From the NCBI RefSeq assembly GCF_946479755.1, contig NZ_CAMLHC010000002.1, positions 434,001-498,000 on the forward strand: a stretch of DNA of 64,000 nt, in the 5' to 3' direction. A program made the position numbers and the translations under genes. This document shows, piece by piece, positions 35,665-44,539 of the stretch. Under the pieces are notes generated by a model. That model saw only the letters and a program-made list of their open reading frames with translations, searched no databases and was not told where the DNA came from. The number at the start of each line of letters is the position of its first letter. The stretch's first letter is position 1. Origin of the DNA: an uncultured Chitinophaga sp. GTDB lineage: Bacteria > Bacteroidota > Bacteroidia > Chitinophagales > Chitinophagaceae.

Positions 35665-37863
35665 GTGTTCAGGAAAAAAGTCTTCCCGTTTTACCGGCAG
35701 TCAGACGCCATGGACTGTGGCCCTACCTGCCTGAAGATGATAGCGGCGCATCACGGCCGCATATATCCGTTGCAGTACCTCCGCAACGCCTGCCGCATAT
35801 CGCGGCAGGGCGTCACCTTTGCGGACATGATGGCGGCAGCAGAGCAGCTGGGATTTAAGACGTTGCCGGCGGAACTGCCATTTACAGTGCTGGCGAAAAA
35901 AGCACCGCTGCCTTGTATACTTCACTGGAACAAACAGCATTTTGTGGTGCTGTACCGTATTACGGAAACAGCGGTATATATCGCCGATCCGGCACTGGGA
36001 CGGCAAAGCCGGTATTCTCTGCCGGAGTTTATGGCTGCCTGGCAGCTGGACGCTGACTCAGGGTATGGCCGTGCGCTTTTCCTGGAGCCTGCCGCTGCCT
36101 TTTACGCCGCGCCGGAAGTAGCGGAAACAAAAGCTTCGCTGCATACGCTGTGGCCTTACCTGCGCGCGCACCGCAAAAGCCTTTCGCCCGTGTTGACGAC
36201 GTTGCTGCTGGCCAGCGGTTTCGCCCTGCTAACGCCGTTGCTGACGCAGGCCATTGTGGATAGAGGCATTCAGCACAGGGAGATCTCTTTGATATTGTTG
36301 ATCTGTGCCGGCCAGCTGGCACTGTTCCTGGGCCGCATGTTGTCGGAGTTTGTCCGCGCGCGGCTGCTGCTGCGCATAGGCGCCCGCGTGAGCACGGCCA
36401 TGCTGAAAGCTTTCCTGCATAAGCTCCTGCGGCTGCCGCTTTCTTTCTTCGATAACCGCCAGGCAGGTGACAATATGCAGCGGGTGACAGACAATCAGCG
36501 GGTGGAAGACTTCCTCACCACTTCACTGGTGAGCTTCGCTTTGTCTGTCGTTACCATACTGGTATTGGGCATCCTGCTATTGTATTATCACTGGCAGGTG
36601 TTCGCATTGTTTATGCTGGGAGGCGCCGCAGGCATCTGGTGGAACCATGCTTTCCGGGAGCGTCGCGGCAGGCTGGACCAGAAACGTTTCGGTGTGCTGG
36701 CGGCCAACCAGGACATGCTGCTGGAAATGTTCGGCGCTATGCAGGAAATCAAGCTGACAGGCAGCGAAGCCCGGAAGACCGGCCAGTGGGAGGACATCCA
36801 GGAGCAGGCCATCGCGGTAAAGCTGGAGAGCCTCCGGCTGGACCAGCTGGTGCAGGGCGTATCGTCATTTATCAACGAAACCCGCAACGTACTGGTGACC
36901 TGTTTTGCGGCAGTGCTGGTGGTCAACGGGCAGCTGACGCTGGGCGCCATGCTGGCGGTGACGTACACCTGCGGCCAGCTGAGTGCGCCGGTAGCGCAGC
37001 TGACGGATTTTATCCGTGCCATGCAAAACACCCGCTTTAGCATACGCAGGATGGCGGAGGTGCACCAGGAGGCGGACGAAGATACACCTCACCTGCGTGA
37101 GCTCAGCGACGATGAAGTAACGGGAAAGGACATACGCTTACAGAATGTATCCTTCCGTTATGGCCACCGGCATTCGCCGCTGGTGCTACGCCACGTCAAC
37201 CTGCTGATCCCTGCCGGAAAAGTGACGGCCATCGTAGGGATGAGCGGCAGCGGCAAAACCACGCTACTTAAATTATTGCTGAAGTTTTATCCGCCGCAGC
37301 AAGGAGAGATCTTACTGGAAGATACGTCCCTGCAGGACTTTTCCGCGCGCTCATGGCGCCGGCACTGCGGCGTAGTGATGCAGGACGGCTACGTGTTCCG
37401 TGATACGATTGCCGGTAACATCTTCGCGGGTGATACAACGAAAAACTACGAACGTCTGTATGAAGCCTGCAGGATGGCTTGCATACACGATTTTTTTGCG
37501 TCGCTGCCTTTCGGCTATGAAACCCTGATCGGGAAAGACGGCTACGGCCTCAGCGAAGGACAGGTGCAACGGCTGCTGCTGGCGCGCCTTATTTACCGCA
37601 ACCCTTCCATCGTGTTCCTCGATGAAGCTACCAACTCCCTCGATGCCCACAACGAACGCGCTATCCTCCGTAACCTCGAACAATTTTTTACCGGCAAGAC
37701 CGTGGTGGTGGTGGCACATCGCCTGAGTACAGTGAAACATGCCGACCAGATACTGGTGATGGACAAAGGCACTATCGTGGAAAGCGGCACTCATGCAGGG
37801 CTGTCCGCCAGCCGCGGCGCTTACTATCAATTGGTAAAAAACCAGCTGGAGCTGGGCAAATAA
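35653..37863 (+). CDS. Lanthipeptide exporter: ABC transporter with N-terminal C39 leader peptidase (LanT)
   Basis: The 736-residue protein has three parts. The C39 peptidase domain (1-145) has the full catalytic set: Gln16 and Cys22 in RQSDAMDCGPTC, His96 in KQHFVVL and Asp112 in IADPALG. The six-helix membrane domain (about 155-450) has the motif LPLSFFDNRQAGDNMQRVTDNQRV. The ATPase domain has GMSGSGKTT, the signature LSEGQVQRL and SIVFLDEA. Such PCAT proteins cut leaders after double Gly and export the product. The precursor at 49270-49452 has a Gly-Gly at 34-35, Leu at -4 and Leu at -12, which fits. The gene is first in a tight four-gene operon. Confidence 0.95.
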   Translation: MFQKVFRKKVFPFYRQSDAMDCGPTCLKMIAAHHGRIYPLQYLRNACRISRQGVTFADMMAAAEQLGFKTLPAELPFTVLAKKAPLPCILHWNKQHFVVLYRITETAVYIADPALGRQSRYSLPEFMAAWQLDADSGYGRALFLEPAAAFYAAPEVAETKASLHTLWPYLRAHRKSLSPVLTTLLLASGFALLTPLLTQAIVDRGIQHREISLILLICAGQLALFLGRMLSEFVRARLLLRIGARVSTAMLKAFLHKLLRLPLSFFDNRQAGDNMQRVTDNQRVEDFLTTSLVSFALSVVTILVLGILLLYYHWQVFALFMLGGAAGIWWNHAFRERRGRLDQKRFGVLAANQDMLLEMFGAMQEIKLTGSEARKTGQWEDIQEQAIAVKLESLRLDQLVQGVSSFINETRNVLVTCFAAVLVVNGQLTLGAMLAVTYTCGQLSAPVAQLTDFIRAMQNTRFSIRRMAEVHQEADEDTPHLRELSDDEVTGKDIRLQNVSFRYGHRHSPLVLRHVNLLIPAGKVTAIVGMSGSGKTTLLKLLLKFYPPQQGEILLEDTSLQDFSARSWRRHCGVVMQDGYVFRDTIAGNIFAGDTTKNYERLYEACRMACIHDFFASLPFGYETLIGKDGYGLSEGQVQRLLLARLIYRNPSIVFLDEATNSLDAHNERAILRNLEQFFTGKTVVVVAHRLSTVKHADQILVMDKGTIVESGTHAGLSASRGAYYQLVKNQLELGK

Positions 37864-37870
37864 ATGCTAC

Positions 37871-40402
37871 ATGACATTGAGAGTTTTCCCTTATGCACTG
37901 GTCCGCTACGCTGCCATGCCTTTCCCGGTACTCAAAGCACTGGAGATAACGGAGACGGATGCCTGCCTTAACGCTGCTGACATCGCGACAACCGACTTCC
38001 GGCAGCAGCAGGAACATTTTTGTGAGCAGTTGTTCCTGGCGATACAATCCGCTCCTGATGATGATACCCGGCAACTTTTGCTACGCTGGAAACGGGCGGT
38101 ATACAACGGCCGGAAGCCGCCGGAGGAAACAGTGGAATACCTGTCCGGGCCTATGCAGCGCTACCGGGAGTTGCTTGCGCAGCAGCAACAGGACCGGGAG
38201 GCATGGCAGGCATTCTACGACCAGCAGCTACAGCAGCACCGGCGGCAGTTGCAGGTCTGGGCGGGGGAGGAAGCGCTGCGGAAAGGTATCCTCCTTTCCA
38301 GCCCTGTGCTCTATGGACAATTGAATCATTTCGCAGCGGCAGATCCGGCCGCGTTTAAAGCAAGGGAACTGAAAAATGAGTATAGCCTGCTCCGTTATAT
38401 TACCCGGATGGCTGCGAAAACATCGCCTTTCAGCACGTTTACCTATACGGGCATCGGCACTATGCAGGCTGCCGCGGAAACTGCGCCGGCGATCGTTAGC
38501 AATATCCGGCTGAACAACAGTTTGTTTACCTACCTCCGTAGCCTGCTGGTGCACCATCCGGTGCTGAATGAACTGATGACAGTCACCCTGAATGATACCG
38601 TTACCATGGATGAAACGCACCTGCATTTCCTGGTGAACTATTTTAATGTGGAAGCGTTTCAGCGCCTGCCGGCGCGGAATGTGGCGTTGTGGTTGTATCA
38701 GCGGCTGAAAGCGCCGGCTACGCTGGCATCCCTTATCGATACGCTGGCAGGCGAGATGCCGGGCGTTCCGCGTGAACAGATCAAAGCCTTTTTGCTAAAG
38801 CTGTCGGCCAGCGGTCTGCTGGAACTGGGTATCGGTTGCTCCGGCATTGATCCGGAATGGGACCATGCGCTGACCGGTTTTCTTTCCGGTAGTATGCAGC
38901 AGCAGGTATCCGTGAAGGCGCTGCGGGAGCTGCTGCTGGCGCTACAGGTGAACCGTCGCTTTTATGCCGCCGCCGACGCGGCTACCCGTGCGCAGCTGCT
39001 GGAAACATCCGCTGCCGCCCTCAATGCCGTATTGCATCAGTTGAAAACAGAGGCCGCATTGCCGGATAGTCCCACCACGCCTGCTGCAGATGCGGCCTTT
39101 GAAGTACATCATTTTGCACCGAGGAGCTTTCAGCCGGCGGATATTTTTTATGAAGACACCAGCACACAAGCGGAGCGCCTGCTGCCTGACGGGATACAGA
39201 CGCTGGTACAAAAGGCAGAACGCTTTTGCGCGTTGCTGGCAGGGTTTGATCTGTTGCAGGAAGAGCGTGACCGTATGCGTAACTTTTTCCTTCAGCAGTA
39301 CGACGTAGCGCAACAGCCGGCGGTAACAGATTTTTATCATGCTTATTATCTCCATGTAAAAAAACAACAACAGGATACGGGTGAGGCAACGGTCATGGAT
39401 ATACCGGAAGCGATGCAACTCGCCGTGCAACCCGGCGTGGTGGAAATCGCCGGTGGGACGGTGACATCAACGGCGCCGCTTTCACGGGGTATGTTCGTGC
39501 AGTTGTTCAAACCGGATACAGCCGCGCCGCTCATAGGTGTCGTTAATGCGTTCTTACCGGGTATGGGCAAGGTAGCCGGCAGGTTCCTGCATCTCTTCGA
39601 CCCTGTGGTGGCGGGCGGCTTCCGGTCATGGAACACCGCTTTACACCCGGAGCGCCTGATGATAGAGCTGAACGACGGTTCTGTTTTCAACGCCAATATT
39701 CATCCGCCGTTGCTGGCGCACGAAATCACTATACCGGGCGGCAGCAATAATTATCCTGCGGAAAAGCGTATATCGCTGAAGGATATCGTGGTACGGTATG
39801 AGCCGGCATCCCAACGGCTGGAACTATGGCATACCGTGAGCGGTAAACCGGTATATACCTTCGATCTGTGCCTCGAGTCTTTTTATAATCGTTCCCATTT
39901 TTACCGGCTGCTGGCACATTTCAATACGGAAACGAGAGTGCCGCTGCGGAGCTTTATTGCGGCGGCAGACCGCCGGTATAAATCGTTGTATGCAGCCACT
40001 GGGCCGGTGCAGATCTTGCCCCGCATCGTTTTTGAAGAACACCTGGTTTTGAGGAGGAAAGGCTGGCTGGTTGGTACCGCTGCCGTTCCTGCGCCGGCGA
40101 AGGGGGAAACCGATGCGGAATATTTTCTGCGGCTACAGCGGTGGAGGATAACGGGAGGCTTGCCGCAGCAGGTGTTTGTTTTCCTGAAATCCCCTTACCT
40201 GCAGGTGCCGGTAAAGAAAGGGCAATTGCATCGGGATGATTACAAACCGCAATACATCAGTTTTGTACAGCCATTGCTGGTAGCCGTTTTCAGGAAGATG
40301 CTCAGCCGGGCAGGGGAACAATTCTACCTGGAGGAGGTATTGCCGGACGCTTCGGAGAGCGGCACCGTTACCGAACATATGCTTCACTGGTATCAATACT
40401 AA
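37871..40402 (+). CDS. Class I lanthipeptide dehydratase, N-terminal glutamylation part (split LanB)
   Basis: The 843-residue protein matches the lantibiotic dehydratase N-terminal domain, which transfers glutamate from Glu-tRNA to Ser/Thr of the precursor. Landmarks are RKGILLSSPVLYG, YSLLRYITRMAAKTSPFSTF at residues 171-190, LFKPDTAAPLIGVVNAFLPGMGKVAGRF-type core strands and, near the end, FLRLQRWRITGGLPQQVFVFLK. It lacks the elimination domain, which is supplied by the next gene 3 bp downstream. This two-gene LanB is known from Chitinophaga pinensins. It starts 7 bp after lanT. Confidence 0.9.
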   Translation: MTLRVFPYALVRYAAMPFPVLKALEITETDACLNAADIATTDFRQQQEHFCEQLFLAIQSAPDDDTRQLLLRWKRAVYNGRKPPEETVEYLSGPMQRYRELLAQQQQDREAWQAFYDQQLQQHRRQLQVWAGEEALRKGILLSSPVLYGQLNHFAAADPAAFKARELKNEYSLLRYITRMAAKTSPFSTFTYTGIGTMQAAAETAPAIVSNIRLNNSLFTYLRSLLVHHPVLNELMTVTLNDTVTMDETHLHFLVNYFNVEAFQRLPARNVALWLYQRLKAPATLASLIDTLAGEMPGVPREQIKAFLLKLSASGLLELGIGCSGIDPEWDHALTGFLSGSMQQQVSVKALRELLLALQVNRRFYAAADAATRAQLLETSAAALNAVLHQLKTEAALPDSPTTPAADAAFEVHHFAPRSFQPADIFYEDTSTQAERLLPDGIQTLVQKAERFCALLAGFDLLQEERDRMRNFFLQQYDVAQQPAVTDFYHAYYLHVKKQQQDTGEATVMDIPEAMQLAVQPGVVEIAGGTVTSTAPLSRGMFVQLFKPDTAAPLIGVVNAFLPGMGKVAGRFLHLFDPVVAGGFRSWNTALHPERLMIELNDGSVFNANIHPPLLAHEITIPGGSNNYPAEKRISLKDIVVRYEPASQRLELWHTVSGKPVYTFDLCLESFYNRSHFYRLLAHFNTETRVPLRSFIAAADRRYKSLYAATGPVQILPRIVFEEHLVLRRKGWLVGTAAVPAPAKGETDAEYFLRLQRWRITGGLPQQVFVFLKSPYLQVPVKKGQLHRDDYKPQYISFVQPLLVAVFRKMLSRAGEQFYLEEVLPDASESGTVTEHMLHWYQY

Positions 40403-40405
40403 CCT

Positions 40406-41266
40406 ATGCAAAGTAACTGGTTATCTGTACACCTGTTTCATGCCGGTGATCTCAACCGGCTGCTGCAATTGCTGGTCGGCCCCGTAGTGCGACAGGCAGG
40501 CTGCCCTTATTTTTTTATCCGCTATTGGGAAGGAGGCCCGCATATCCGTTTACGGCTACACGTAACGGACAGCCATCTGACTGAGATACGGCAGTTGCTG
40601 GAAGATGCCGCCGGGACTTATTTTGCGGCATATCCTTCCTGCCGGGAGGAGAGTGCCTATCCTGCGCAACAGCTGCAGCCCAATGACACGTGGCAGTACA
40701 TCCCTTATGTACCGGAGACCGGCCGTTACGGTAATGAACAAACGATGCCGCTGGCAGAGCAACAGTTTGGTTTTTCTTCTACCTATGTGTTGCAGGAAGT
40801 GGATAAAATTACTCCATCCACCGCCCTGGTACATGCTGTCAGGCTGAATTTAATGACCCTGCAGGCGTTGCAGGAACCGCCGGAACATACGTTAGATGCC
40901 TGTCACCGTTTTATACAGGGGTGGCTGCCACGGCTGTATCATCCGCAGCAGGACAAGGAGCAACAGCAGGCTTATTTCCTGCAACGCATGGAAGAGCGCT
41001 TTGCTTTTTACGCTCCGGCGTTGACGCAAGCGGCAACAGCATTATGGAGGGGAAGTGTGCCGCGGGCGTTACAGGCTTTTGCGGAGGGCAACAGCCGCGT
41101 TTTTGCGCAATACCGGCAGCTCGGTTTTCGGCGGGAACAGCTGGGCGCTATCGCCGGCAGTTTCCTGCATATGGGACACAACCGCCTCGGCGTGGCGAAC
41201 CACGATGAAGCCTATATCATGTACTTCACCCGTAAATGCCTGGAACATATCTATGGAATCTACTGA
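40406..41266 (+). CDS. Lanthipeptide dehydratase C-terminal elimination domain (split LanB; thiopeptide-type domain)
   Basis: The 286-residue protein matches the SpaB C-terminal / thiopeptide-type biosynthesis domain. It opens NWLSVHLFHAGDLNRLL and has FFIRYWEGGPHIRLRLHV at 37-53 and YVPETGRYGNEQTMPLAEQQF at about 101-121. The domain eliminates glutamate to form dehydroalanine or dehydrobutyrine. As a stand-alone protein it must act with the glutamylating partner upstream. Its last codons overlap the LanC start by 14 bp, indicating translational coupling. Confidence 0.9.
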   Translation: MQSNWLSVHLFHAGDLNRLLQLLVGPVVRQAGCPYFFIRYWEGGPHIRLRLHVTDSHLTEIRQLLEDAAGTYFAAYPSCREESAYPAQQLQPNDTWQYIPYVPETGRYGNEQTMPLAEQQFGFSSTYVLQEVDKITPSTALVHAVRLNLMTLQALQEPPEHTLDACHRFIQGWLPRLYHPQQDKEQQQAYFLQRMEERFAFYAPALTQAATALWRGSVPRALQAFAEGNSRVFAQYRQLGFRREQLGAIAGSFLHMGHNRLGVANHDEAYIMYFTRKCLEHIYGIY

Positions 41267-43082
41267 TAAACGGATCGTAGACACGGAACTACGCCGCATT
41301 GCCGCTGCGGTGCTGCCAGCCCTGCAACCGGAAGTCATCGCCACTAAGACGGACCTGTTCAACGGCAGTGCCGGCGTTATCCTCTTTTATTTAAGATTGT
41401 ATGAATACTACGGGGAACCGCATTACCTGGAAGTGAGTATAACGGCGGCGGACGCGCTCTTATACCACCCGGAGATAATGCAGCAGCAGTATTATACTTT
41501 CTGCACCGGCGCCACCGGTTTGTTGTACCTGTGTATTAAGCTGTACGAGGCTACCGGACAGTCAGGGTACCTGGACCGTGCCATCGTGCTGGTGGCGTAT
41601 TTCAGAGAGGGAATGCAGCAGCGGGTGGTGCAGGACGACTGGCTGAGCGGTCATGCCGGGAATATTTTTGTGCTGACTTACCTGCACGCAAAAACGCAGC
41701 AGGATAACTTGTTGCCGCTGATCCGTTCACTGACAGATGCTTTAATACAACAGGCGCGGTTGGCGCGGAAAGGCCTGCGATGGGGACATGTGAAGATGAG
41801 TTACGACTGCCTGACCGGGTTCTCGCACGGCGCTTCGGGGATCGCTTATGCCTGGATGCAGCTGGCTGCCTATTTCCGCGATGAGGAGCTGCAATACCTG
41901 GCCGGGCAGGCGCTGGACTACGAAATGCAGTATTACGATCCCACAGCGCGTAACTGGCTGGACCTGCGGTTGACCAACACCTGTATCGAACGGGAAAGTT
42001 TTTTCCATTGGGATATCCGCCGTTTCCGGGAAGATGCAGCCGCCACCAATACCTGGGCGCATGGCGCGGCAGGTGTGGGCATGGCCCGGTTGCTGGGGTA
42101 TAAAATGGAACCACGCGCCGAGTGGCTGGAGCAGTTGCAGGAAGCGGTGCAACGTTCGCTGGAGGACGCGCGGCAGCTGAAGCGGGGCGACTTTACCCTC
42201 TGCAGTGGCTATGGCGGCGTTGTCTTTTTTTTGTTGCAGGCAGCAACAGTTTTGCAACAGCCGGCATTGCGGCAAACCGCGCAGCTATTGGCCCTGCAAG
42301 CGGTCCGGTATTATCAGGAGCACGGTACCTATAACAGCTACGTGCCTACAATGATGCAGGATGCCGGCTTGTTCTCCGGACTGTCCGGTGTAGGATATAT
42401 GCTGGCATCGGTGCTGATGCCCTTTCGCGAGGATACGGTATTACACCCGGTGATCCGTGCTGACAGGCACGTACCGCCTCTGTACGCAGCCGGAGAAGTG
42501 AAGCAGCAGCTGTTTTCAAAGTATTATCCGCATACCTTAAGGTTATTGACAGCCACCGGCTGGACATTGCCGGATGCGCGGGATATTGGTACGCTGGAAG
42601 CGATATTGCGGAAAGCTATTGCCGCGCTGCCGGAAGGCAACCGGCTGCAGGCGATGGATGCTTTCGCTTTTGAACAACAGCGTACGGCCCTCTGGAAAGA
42701 ACACCGGGGATTGTTATACTACACCAGGAGAACGGAAATTATAGGAAGCCTGCCGGAGATCACAGCGGAAGTACTGTTACAGATGACGTGGGCCGTGATG
42801 GAGCAGGTACGGTTATGCCGTACGCATTGGCAGTGGCACCAACAAGAGGTAGCAGCGGAGGCGGGAGAATATTATTATTTATTGCAAAACCACGCGTATG
42901 GCGTGGCGGTTTTTCCGGTGGGGAAGCTAACAGCTGCGATCTTTGATCATTTGCAGGGCGGATATACGTTAGAGGAGACACTGGTGCGTTGTTTTAATGT
43001 GGCTGACCGGGAACAGGCCGTCGCAACACTGGTGGCGCAAACGCTTTCCCTGTCAAGACAACATTTCATCCGGCCGGCATGA
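41253..43082 (+). CDS. LanC-like lanthionine cyclase with atypical zinc site and C-terminal extension
   Basis: The 609-residue protein is longer than typical LanC (about 400). Seven GxxG-type units of an (alpha/alpha)7 toroid are visible: FNGSAGVILFYL, CTGATGLLYL, LSGHAGNIFV, FSHGASGIAY (His192), TWAHGAAGVG, LCSGYGGVVFF and LFSGLSGVGY. Canonical zinc ligands are Cys in WCxG and Cys-His in CHG. Here WAHG (268-271) has Ala269 and CSG (317-319) has Ser318, so only Cys317 remains. Residues about 400-609 are an extension whose end (VGKLTAAIFDHLQGGYTLEE) looks PqqD/RRE-like. The frame is open from 41055, but the ATG at 41253 overlapping the previous stop is preferred. Confidence 0.85.
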   Translation: MESTDKRIVDTELRRIAAAVLPALQPEVIATKTDLFNGSAGVILFYLRLYEYYGEPHYLEVSITAADALLYHPEIMQQQYYTFCTGATGLLYLCIKLYEATGQSGYLDRAIVLVAYFREGMQQRVVQDDWLSGHAGNIFVLTYLHAKTQQDNLLPLIRSLTDALIQQARLARKGLRWGHVKMSYDCLTGFSHGASGIAYAWMQLAAYFRDEELQYLAGQALDYEMQYYDPTARNWLDLRLTNTCIERESFFHWDIRRFREDAAATNTWAHGAAGVGMARLLGYKMEPRAEWLEQLQEAVQRSLEDARQLKRGDFTLCSGYGGVVFFLLQAATVLQQPALRQTAQLLALQAVRYYQEHGTYNSYVPTMMQDAGLFSGLSGVGYMLASVLMPFREDTVLHPVIRADRHVPPLYAAGEVKQQLFSKYYPHTLRLLTATGWTLPDARDIGTLEAILRKAIAALPEGNRLQAMDAFAFEQQRTALWKEHRGLLYYTRRTEIIGSLPEITAEVLLQMTWAVMEQVRLCRTHWQWHQQEVAAEAGEYYYLLQNHAYGVAVFPVGKLTAAIFDHLQGGYTLEETLVRCFNVADREQAVATLVAQTLSLSRQHFIRPA

Positions 43083-43310
43083 AAGAGGCGCTCTTTTATT
43101 TGTTTGTAATTATACATTTACATAGTATATATTTTTCTGCTTTTTCGCCCTCAAAAAAATATTTCAACACACTGCACCTATGGCTCATTTTTCCTGTCTT
43201 TATCTATGAGGGTAAATCTTTAACCAATTTCGTATTCATACCTGTCGGAAGATTTTCATGTGTTTATCAGTTCAGTATTGATACAATTAATTGTAATCAT
43301 CAAAATTTAG

Positions 43311-44387
43311 TTGAAGGTGAGTATAAAAAAAGATATTGTGCTATTACAGGAAGTAGGTATTCGTGATGTAAGATCGATAGGCATCCGGAGCGCTGTGATA
43401 GGAGAGCTGATGCAGTGTCCGGGTACACAGGGAGTGAGTATAGCCAATGGCTTCGTTGTCACTGCCAATGCATTCAAACAGTTTTTATCATTCAATTACC
43501 TGGAGCCCACCATAAGAAAACACCTGGATACCATTGATGGTAGTGATATCAATTCTATTGTCAATGTATCTGCCAGGATCAGGCGGCTGATCCTGGATGC
43601 GGAATTCCCGCCTGAGTTGCGATTCCAGGTGATTGATGCCTACGTGAAGTTGTCGGAGCAATACGAGATGGACTATACGGATGTGAGCTTATATCCCTCC
43701 ATGATAGATGAGGAATCGCTGGGGATCTTATTTGGGTCGCAACAGAAAGCATATACAAGTGTGAAAGGGGCCGCCATGCTGATAAAGACAATACAGTATT
43801 GTTTTGCTGCTTTATTTACCGAGCAGGCTATTCTTCACCGTGCCACGCTTGGGCTCCGGCAGTTTAGTGTAGGACTGTCTGTCTGCGTCCAGAAAATGGT
43901 AAAGCCCGGTCTTGCAGCTGCCGGCCTGATTTACGCTCCGGATACCGCAGCCAAATTCACAGATACAGTAGTTATCAAAGGCGCTTACGGACCAGCCGCC
44001 CTGCTGGTGCAGGGAGGGATCATGCCGGACAAATTTACGGTCCGCAGATCGGTATCTCCTAAACCCGGTATTCCTATCATCGAAAAGAAAATGGGGGATA
44101 AGAAGATGATGATATTCTATGGCAGTGGCCCGTTTGAAGAGATGATGGTGCTGCCTACAGAAAAGAAAATGCAGGACCGGTTCTGTTTAACCGATGAACA
44201 GATACTGACATTGGCGGAGTGGATGTCTGCCATAAATAGCTATACCCGCCGGCAGGGGTACGGAACGCCTATGAACATGGAATGGGCGGTAGACGGACGT
44301 ACCAACCAGTTGTTTATTATAGGGATCAATGGACGGGTACTTGATTTCAGAAAAAAAACAGTGTTCTCAAAATCCGCTGGTATCTGA
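43311..44387 (+). CDS. Stand-alone degenerate PEP-synthase/PPDK N-terminal (ATP-grasp) domain protein
   Basis: The 358 residues align with the nucleotide-binding domain of PEP synthase and PPDK only; the phospho-His swivel and PEP-binding domains are absent. Recognisable blocks are ANGFVVTANAFKQFL, FGSQQKAYTSVKGAAMLIKTIQYCFAALFTEQAILHR, VCVQKMVKPGLAAAGLIYAPD, VVIKGAYGPAALLVQGGIMPDKFTV and PMNMEWAVDG. Key residues have changed: the GGK loop reads GIR (24-26), the catalytic VRSSATAED stretch reads LYPSMIDEE, and the final QARPE reads GINGR. Start is a TTG at 43311 or a GTG at 43317; no ATG is near. It follows LanC after 228 bp. Role unknown. Confidence 0.7.
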   Translation: MKVSIKKDIVLLQEVGIRDVRSIGIRSAVIGELMQCPGTQGVSIANGFVVTANAFKQFLSFNYLEPTIRKHLDTIDGSDINSIVNVSARIRRLILDAEFPPELRFQVIDAYVKLSEQYEMDYTDVSLYPSMIDEESLGILFGSQQKAYTSVKGAAMLIKTIQYCFAALFTEQAILHRATLGLRQFSVGLSVCVQKMVKPGLAAAGLIYAPDTAAKFTDTVVIKGAYGPAALLVQGGIMPDKFTVRRSVSPKPGIPIIEKKMGDKKMMIFYGSGPFEEMMVLPTEKKMQDRFCLTDEQILTLAEWMSAINSYTRRQGYGTPMNMEWAVDGRTNQLFIIGINGRVLDFRKKTVFSKSAGI

Positions 44388-44539
44388 TGCCGCCAACGGA
44401 TGTATTCCCAACGTTAATTATTAATGATGTAATCAACCAAACCATAATTTGTTTCACTTGCATCACTGCGGCGGCAGCCTTCTTCGCTGCTGTGGGGAGC
44501 GCTTTGTATCCCATAGAGATAGCTTAAAACCACGATGTC

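Noticed and set aside
41055..41252. 66-residue N-terminal extension of LanC
   Set aside because: It is the third-frame shadow of the preceding dehydratase gene; the ATG at 41253 gives a normal LanC start.
43079..43366. 95-codon plus-strand ORF overlapping the LanC stop (ATGA)
   Set aside because: Its sequence is AT-driven and unlike a folded protein, it has no recognisable motif and it overlaps the ATP-grasp-like gene in another frame. The ATGA overlap alone is not enough.
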